A stretch of 64,000 nt of DNA from positions 1 through 64,000 of the forward strand of contig CAKQDX010000005.1 in assembly GCA_934229725.1 (NCBI GenBank), read 5' to 3'. The notes beneath the pieces were generated by a model. That model searched no databases. It was not told where the DNA came from and saw only the letters and a list, made by a program, of their open reading frames with translations. Positions within the stretch are counted from its first letter, which is position 1. Every line of letters starts with the position of its first letter. This stretch comes from an uncultured Streptococcus sp. Its GTDB lineage: Bacteria > Bacillota > Bacilli > Lactobacillales > Streptococcaceae. The position numbers and the translations under genes were made by a program. Of this stretch, positions 60,459 to 64,000 are shown piece by piece.

Positions 60459-61168
60459 ATATTCACTTTATTTTACACGAAACATTTGAGGTTCCAGGAG
60501 CTTATCTAAAGTGGGCTCAAGAGCGTGGCCACAATGTCACATCAACTAAGGTTTATGAGGAGGAGAAACTTCCTGAAACTCTTAATGGTATTGATTTCCT
60601 TATAGTAATGGGCGGACCTCAGTCACCGGATGAAGATCGTCAAGCCTTTCCATACTATGATCCAAAGGCTGAAATTGCATTTATGCAAAAAGCTATTGAC
60701 GCAGATATCTATATTGTCGGTGTATGTCTAGGGGCTCAACTTTTATCTGTAGCTTATGGCGGTAAATATGAGCATAGTCCAGAACGTGAGATTGGTGTTT
60801 TTCCAATAACTCTTACTGAAGCTGGTTTAGCCGACGAGCATATCAAAGATTTTGGTTCTACTTTAAATACGGGTCACTGGCATGGTGATATGCCTGGACT
60901 ATCAGACAATGCAGTTGTTCTGGCTACAAGTAAAGGTTGCCCTCGTCAAATTGTTCGCTTTAGTCCTAAACACTATGCTTTTCAGGCACATTTGGAGTTC
61001 GATCCAGAGGCTATTGACTTACTGATAGCTGCTGATGGTGAAGAACACTTGCGCCAGCAAAATCAACAGTTACCTTTTGTTCAAACACCAGAACAATTGC
61101 GGGCCAATGATTATTCTCAAATGAATGAAAAGTTATTTGCTTTTCTAGATTCGCTAACCCAAAGCTAA
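60455..61168 (+). CDS. Class I glutamine amidotransferase-like protein
   Basis: 237 residues from ATG 60455 (GGAAGGA ahead). Triad: nucleophile Cys in VGVCLGAQL near 92, His in YAFQAHLEFDPE near 182, and the Glu two residues later. Oxyanion loop MGGPQSPDED near 54. Resembles GMP-synthase-like stand-alone amidases (also gamma-glutamyl hydrolase relatives). Neighbouring purine genes suggest a nucleotide link, but the acceptor is unknown. Confidence 0.83.
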   Translation: MNIHFILHETFEVPGAYLKWAQERGHNVTSTKVYEEEKLPETLNGIDFLIVMGGPQSPDEDRQAFPYYDPKAEIAFMQKAIDADIYIVGVCLGAQLLSVAYGGKYEHSPEREIGVFPITLTEAGLADEHIKDFGSTLNTGHWHGDMPGLSDNAVVLATSKGCPRQIVRFSPKHYAFQAHLEFDPEAIDLLIAADGEEHLRQQNQQLPFVQTPEQLRANDYSQMNEKLFAFLDSLTQS

Positions 61169-61195
61169 ACTATTAAGTAGCTCATATACTATCTA

Positions 61196-61365
61196 TATAA
61201 TAGTAGAAAACTTTAAAAAAATATAACTTAAGAAAGGTAGAGCCTGTGTTCCTATTTGAACACGAGTGGAAAGCTTGAAAAATAGATAACCTTCCTAGAT
61301 GCGAGGCATCTTCGTCAGCTTCCTAATTTTCAGTCGCTTTCTGATCGCTCTTTGTATCATAAACT
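61196..61365 (+). promoter_or_regulatory. deoD promoter and structured leader
   Basis: TATAAT at 61196-61201, then a ~160-base leader with TGTGTTC-CTATTT-GAACACG (about 61240-61260) and GATGC-GAG-GCATC (about 61300-61312), then a pyrimidine-rich stretch. No SD is visible before the deoD ATG. No known riboswitch class recognised. Confidence 0.5.
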
Positions 61366-62076
61366 ATGTCTATCCATATTGCTGCTAAGCAAGGTGAAAT
61401 TGCTGATAAAATTCTTCTTCCTGGGGATCCTCTTCGTGCTAAATTCATTGCTGAGAATTTCCTCGAAGATGCTGTCTGTTTCAATGAGGTTCGTAACATG
61501 TTTGGTTACACAGGAACTTATAAAGGTGAACGTGTTTCTGTGATGGGGACTGGGATGGGAATGCCATCTATCTCTATTTATGCACGTGAACTTATCGTTG
61601 ATTACGGGGTTAAAAAACTCATTCGTGTGGGAACAGCGGGTTCATTAAACGAGGATGTTCATGTTCGTGAGTTGGTCTTGGCACAAGCTGCAGCGACTAA
61701 TTCCAACATTATCCGTAACGATTGGCCACAATACGATTTCCCACAAATTGCAAGTTTCAATCTCTTGGATAAGGCTTACCACATTGCCAAAGATCTCGGA
61801 ATGACTACCCATGTTGGTAATGTATTGTCTTCTGATGTTTTCTACTCAAATTACTATGAGAAAAATATTGAACTCGGTAAATGGGGTGTGAAAGCTGTTG
61901 AGATGGAAGCGGCAGCGCTTTATTACCTTGCAGCTCAGCATCAGGTAGATGCTCTTGCCATTATGACAATCTCTGATAGTTTGGTGAATCCAGATGAGGA
62001 TACAACTGCAGAGGAACGTCAAAATACTTTCACTGATATGATGAAAGTCGGTTTAGAAACACTGATTGCTGATTAG
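61366..62076 (+). CDS. deoD: Purine nucleoside phosphorylase DeoD (hexameric type)
   Basis: 236 residues, starting MSIHIAAKQGEIADKILLPG (family start MSIHIxA). RVGTAGSL near 87-94 and VEMEAAALYYLA near 178-189 form the phosphate and ribose sites; SDSLV follows. Splits adenosine, inosine and guanosine. It is the classical upstream neighbour of the eps locus in S. thermophilus and S. salivarius. Lacks an SD at the ATG. Confidence 0.96.
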   Translation: MSIHIAAKQGEIADKILLPGDPLRAKFIAENFLEDAVCFNEVRNMFGYTGTYKGERVSVMGTGMGMPSISIYARELIVDYGVKKLIRVGTAGSLNEDVHVRELVLAQAAATNSNIIRNDWPQYDFPQIASFNLLDKAYHIAKDLGMTTHVGNVLSSDVFYSNYYEKNIELGKWGVKAVEMEAAALYYLAAQHQVDALAIMTISDSLVNPDEDTTAEERQNTFTDMMKVGLETLIAD

Positions 62077-62085
62077 TTAAAATAA

Positions 62086-62114
62086 TGAAAGGGCACCTTT
62101 TGGTGTTCCTTTTT
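62086..62114 (+). terminator. deoD terminator
   Basis: AAAGGGCACC-TTTT-GGTGTTCCTTTTT. The following 250 bases are AT-rich with no gene seen, then the epsA promoter. Confidence 0.88.
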
Positions 62115-62368
62115 GGTTATTTGACGGTTTTAGATGTACGGCTCAATTAATATTGATAGTGAAATAGATTTTAAATTGTCAAAAGGCTAGTATAGTAACT
62201 ACTATTTTTCATGGAGTAAACTTATAATATCTAGAAAAATGTCAGAAAATTATAGAATTAGTATACGAAATGTGAAAATTTTCCTGACAATATGATGAAA
62301 AATAATAGAAATTAATGACTTGATAAGCTAATGAAAAACTGTTTCTTCTTTTTTAAAAAGAATGACAA

Positions 62369-62397
62369 TTGAAATGAAGTTAAAGTAATGTTATAAT
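62369..62397 (+). promoter_or_regulatory. eps locus promoter
   Basis: TTGAAA (62369-62374), 17-base spacer, TATAAT (62392-62397) preceded by TGT. Confidence 0.85.
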
Positions 62398-62440
62398 GAT
62401 AATGGGAAATGTCTAATTTAAATTTTTAGGAGCAATTTAT

Positions 62441-63901
62441 ATGAGTTCGCATACGTATCGTAAGCAGAAACCGAAAAGTAAAGGATCCTGGGGAATGGTC
62501 AACGTTGGGTTGACCATTCTGTATGCTATTTTAGCAGCGATTTTACTTTTCATTATGTTCAACTACAATTTCCTATCTTTTAGGTTTTTGAATATTATCA
62601 TCGCACTTGCCTTAGTGGTCGTTCTAGCTGTTAGTATTTACCTTCAAAAAGCTAAGAAATCACCACTTGTGACAACTGTCATATTGGTTATTTTCACCCT
62701 AATTTCTTTGGTTGGTGTATTTGGCTTTAAACAGCTGATTGATATTACTAACCGTATGAATCAGACTGCATCATTCTCAGAAGTTGAGATGAGTGTTGTA
62801 GTTCCAAAAGATAGCGACATCAAAGATGTTAGTCAGCTTTCTAGTGTTCAAGCACCTATGAAGGTCGATAAGAATAACATTGAAACCATGATGTCAGCTC
62901 TGAAAAATGACAAGAAGGTTGATGTAAAAGTTGACGATGTTGCTTCTTACCAAGAGGCCTATGACAATCTTAAATCTGGCAAATCTAAAGCCATGGTTTT
63001 AAGTGGTTCATATGCTAGCCTTTTAGAGTCAGTTGATAGCAATTACGCTTCAAATCTGAAAACAATCTATACCTATAAAATCAAAACAAAAAATAACAAG
63101 TCTGCAAAACAAGCGGATTCCAAAGTATTCAATATTTATATCAGCGGTATTGATACTTATGGTTCTATTTCAACAGTATCACGTTCTGACGTTAATATCA
63201 TTATGACCGTCAATATGAATACGCATAAAATTCTTTTGACGACAACACCTCGAGATGCCTATGTAAAAATTCCTGGTGGTGGGGCAAACCAATATGATAA
63301 GTTGACCCACGCAGGTATCTACGGTGTTGAAACTTCAGAACAAACACTTGAAAATCTTTATGGCATTAATATTGATTATTATGCACGTATCAATTTCACG
63401 TCTTTCCTTAAGTTGATTGACCAACTAGGTGGTGTGACCGTCCATAATGATCAAGCCTTTACTAGCCTTCATGGGAAATTTGACTTCCCAGTTGGTGATA
63501 TTCAGATGAACTCAGAACAAGCACTTGGCTTTGTTCGTGAGCGTTATAGCTTGGATGGTGGTGATAATGATCGTGGTAAAAACCAAGAAAAGGTTATTTC
63601 AGCGATTGTTAACAAATTAGCCTCACTTCATTCAGTATCAAACTTTAATTCAATTGTTAATAATCTTCAAGACTCTGTTCAAACCAACATGTCTTTGGAT
63701 ACTATTAATGCCTTGGCCAATACTCAGCTTGATTCAGGTTCTAAATTTACAGTGACTTTTCAAGCGGTAACAGGTACAGGGTCAACAGGACAATTGACTT
63801 CATATGCTATGCCAAATTCTAGTCTTTATATGATGAAACTTGATGATTCTAGTGTGGCAAGCGCATCACAAGCTATCAAAAATATGATGGAGGAAAAATA
63901 A
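62441..63901 (+). CDS. epsA: EpsA, LytR-CpsA-Psr family protein
   Basis: 486 residues. Basic head, three helices (about 20-42, 47-67, 74-95), an accessory extracellular region (110-215), then the LCP domain with YISGIDTYGSISTVSRSDVNI near 230, TTPRDAYVKIPGG near 268 and VRERYSLDGGDNDRGKNQEKV near 365. LCP enzymes transfer polysaccharide from lipid carrier to peptidoglycan; EpsA also acts as first gene and modulator of the eps locus. AGGAG SD. Confidence 0.95.
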   Translation: MSSHTYRKQKPKSKGSWGMVNVGLTILYAILAAILLFIMFNYNFLSFRFLNIIIALALVVVLAVSIYLQKAKKSPLVTTVILVIFTLISLVGVFGFKQLIDITNRMNQTASFSEVEMSVVVPKDSDIKDVSQLSSVQAPMKVDKNNIETMMSALKNDKKVDVKVDDVASYQEAYDNLKSGKSKAMVLSGSYASLLESVDSNYASNLKTIYTYKIKTKNNKSAKQADSKVFNIYISGIDTYGSISTVSRSDVNIIMTVNMNTHKILLTTTPRDAYVKIPGGGANQYDKLTHAGIYGVETSEQTLENLYGINIDYYARINFTSFLKLIDQLGGVTVHNDQAFTSLHGKFDFPVGDIQMNSEQALGFVRERYSLDGGDNDRGKNQEKVISAIVNKLASLHSVSNFNSIVNNLQDSVQTNMSLDTINALANTQLDSGSKFTVTFQAVTGTGSTGQLTSYAMPNSSLYMMKLDDSSVASASQAIKNMMEEK

Positions 63902-64000
63902 GTGATTGACGTTCATTCACATATTGTTTTTGATGTTGATGATGGTCCTAAGACTTTGGAGGAAAGTCTAGAACTTATTGGTGAAAGTTACGCCCAAGGA
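63902..64000 (+). CDS. epsB: EpsB, PHP-type tyrosine phosphatase (5' end only)
   Basis: GTG at 63902, right after the epsA stop, with GGAGG about ten bases ahead. The 33 codons in the window begin MIDVHSHIVFDVDDGPKTLE: the HSHI metal motif and DDGP are those of CpsB/Wzb-like Mn-dependent phosphatases that act on the EpsC/EpsD tyrosine kinase. Cut off by the window end. Confidence 0.9.
   Translation, partial: MIDVHSHIVFDVDDGPKTLEESLELIGESYAQG

Noticed and set aside
61196..61366. deoD as a seventh leaderless gene (TATCAT just before the ATG)
   Set aside because: Spacing is five, not six bases, there is no -35, and a better TATAAT lies at 61196.

Overview
The window looks like the chromosome of a streptococcus of the salivarius group, most likely Streptococcus salivarius or a close relative. 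The evidence is low-GC DNA, YSIRK/LPXTG surface proteins, the streptococcal gene orders vicRKX, murA-epuA-endA and cmk-infC-rpmI-rplT, and a deoD gene directly before the start of an eps (epsA-epsB) locus. No rRNA, tRNA, CRISPR array, prophage or intact insertion sequence was seen. Species assignment is inference from gene content and memory.

Layout. 1-350: seven 50-bp tandem repeats. 488-3071: a small membrane protein, birA, and metK behind an SMK (SAM-III) riboswitch. 3320-8428: a long structured leader, then a five-gene operon resembling synthase-dependent exopolysaccharide loci (UDP-GlcNAc 2-epimerase, membrane protein with a degenerate GGDEF-like domain, unlisted 46-aa membrane peptide, processive GT2 synthase, GH8 glycanase). 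This is the best candidate for an undescribed system. 8698-11408: DUF1146, murA, epuA, endA. 11487-17648: two tandem copies of a complete four-gene amino-acid ABC transporter operon. Only the left copy has a perfect GlnR operator. 17934-20795: vicR-vicK-vicX. 20857-25547: DUF454, a Fem-type transferase with a HAD phosphatase, a two-domain acetyltransferase, a nucleoside-phosphorylase-like protein, DUF1934. 25609-28497: a manganese (yybP-ykoY) riboswitch and its P-type ATPase. 28532-28801: a structured insert between 13-bp direct repeats.

28891-38305: nitroreductase, phosphoesterase, queG, prfB (with its programmed +1 frameshift), ftsE-ftsX, a NUDIX hydrolase, an AI-2E-type permease, a TPR protein, and a signal-peptidase-like protein that has lost both catalytic residues. 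38480-48522: a two-enzyme autolysin, pepT, ebsA and a ferredoxin (convergent, overlapping), a LysM protein, cmk, infC-rpmI-rplT, an acetyltransferase, a tautomerase, pepV and a uracil-DNA-glycosylase-like protein. 48887-55654: two tandem LPXTG adhesins built like shortened antigen I/II proteins. 55820-62076: a pentose/nucleoside salvage group (rpiA, deoB, punA, deoD) with a ClC channel and a glutamine amidotransferase. 62441-64000: epsA and the start of epsB.

Themes. Cell envelope functions dominate: two polysaccharide loci, peptidoglycan synthesis and hydrolysis, the VicRK regulator, FtsEX and two large adhesins. Two separate tandem duplications (transporter and adhesins) show paralogue divergence in place. 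Six genes have a -10 box exactly six bases before the ATG and no ribosome-binding site, which predicts leaderless mRNAs.
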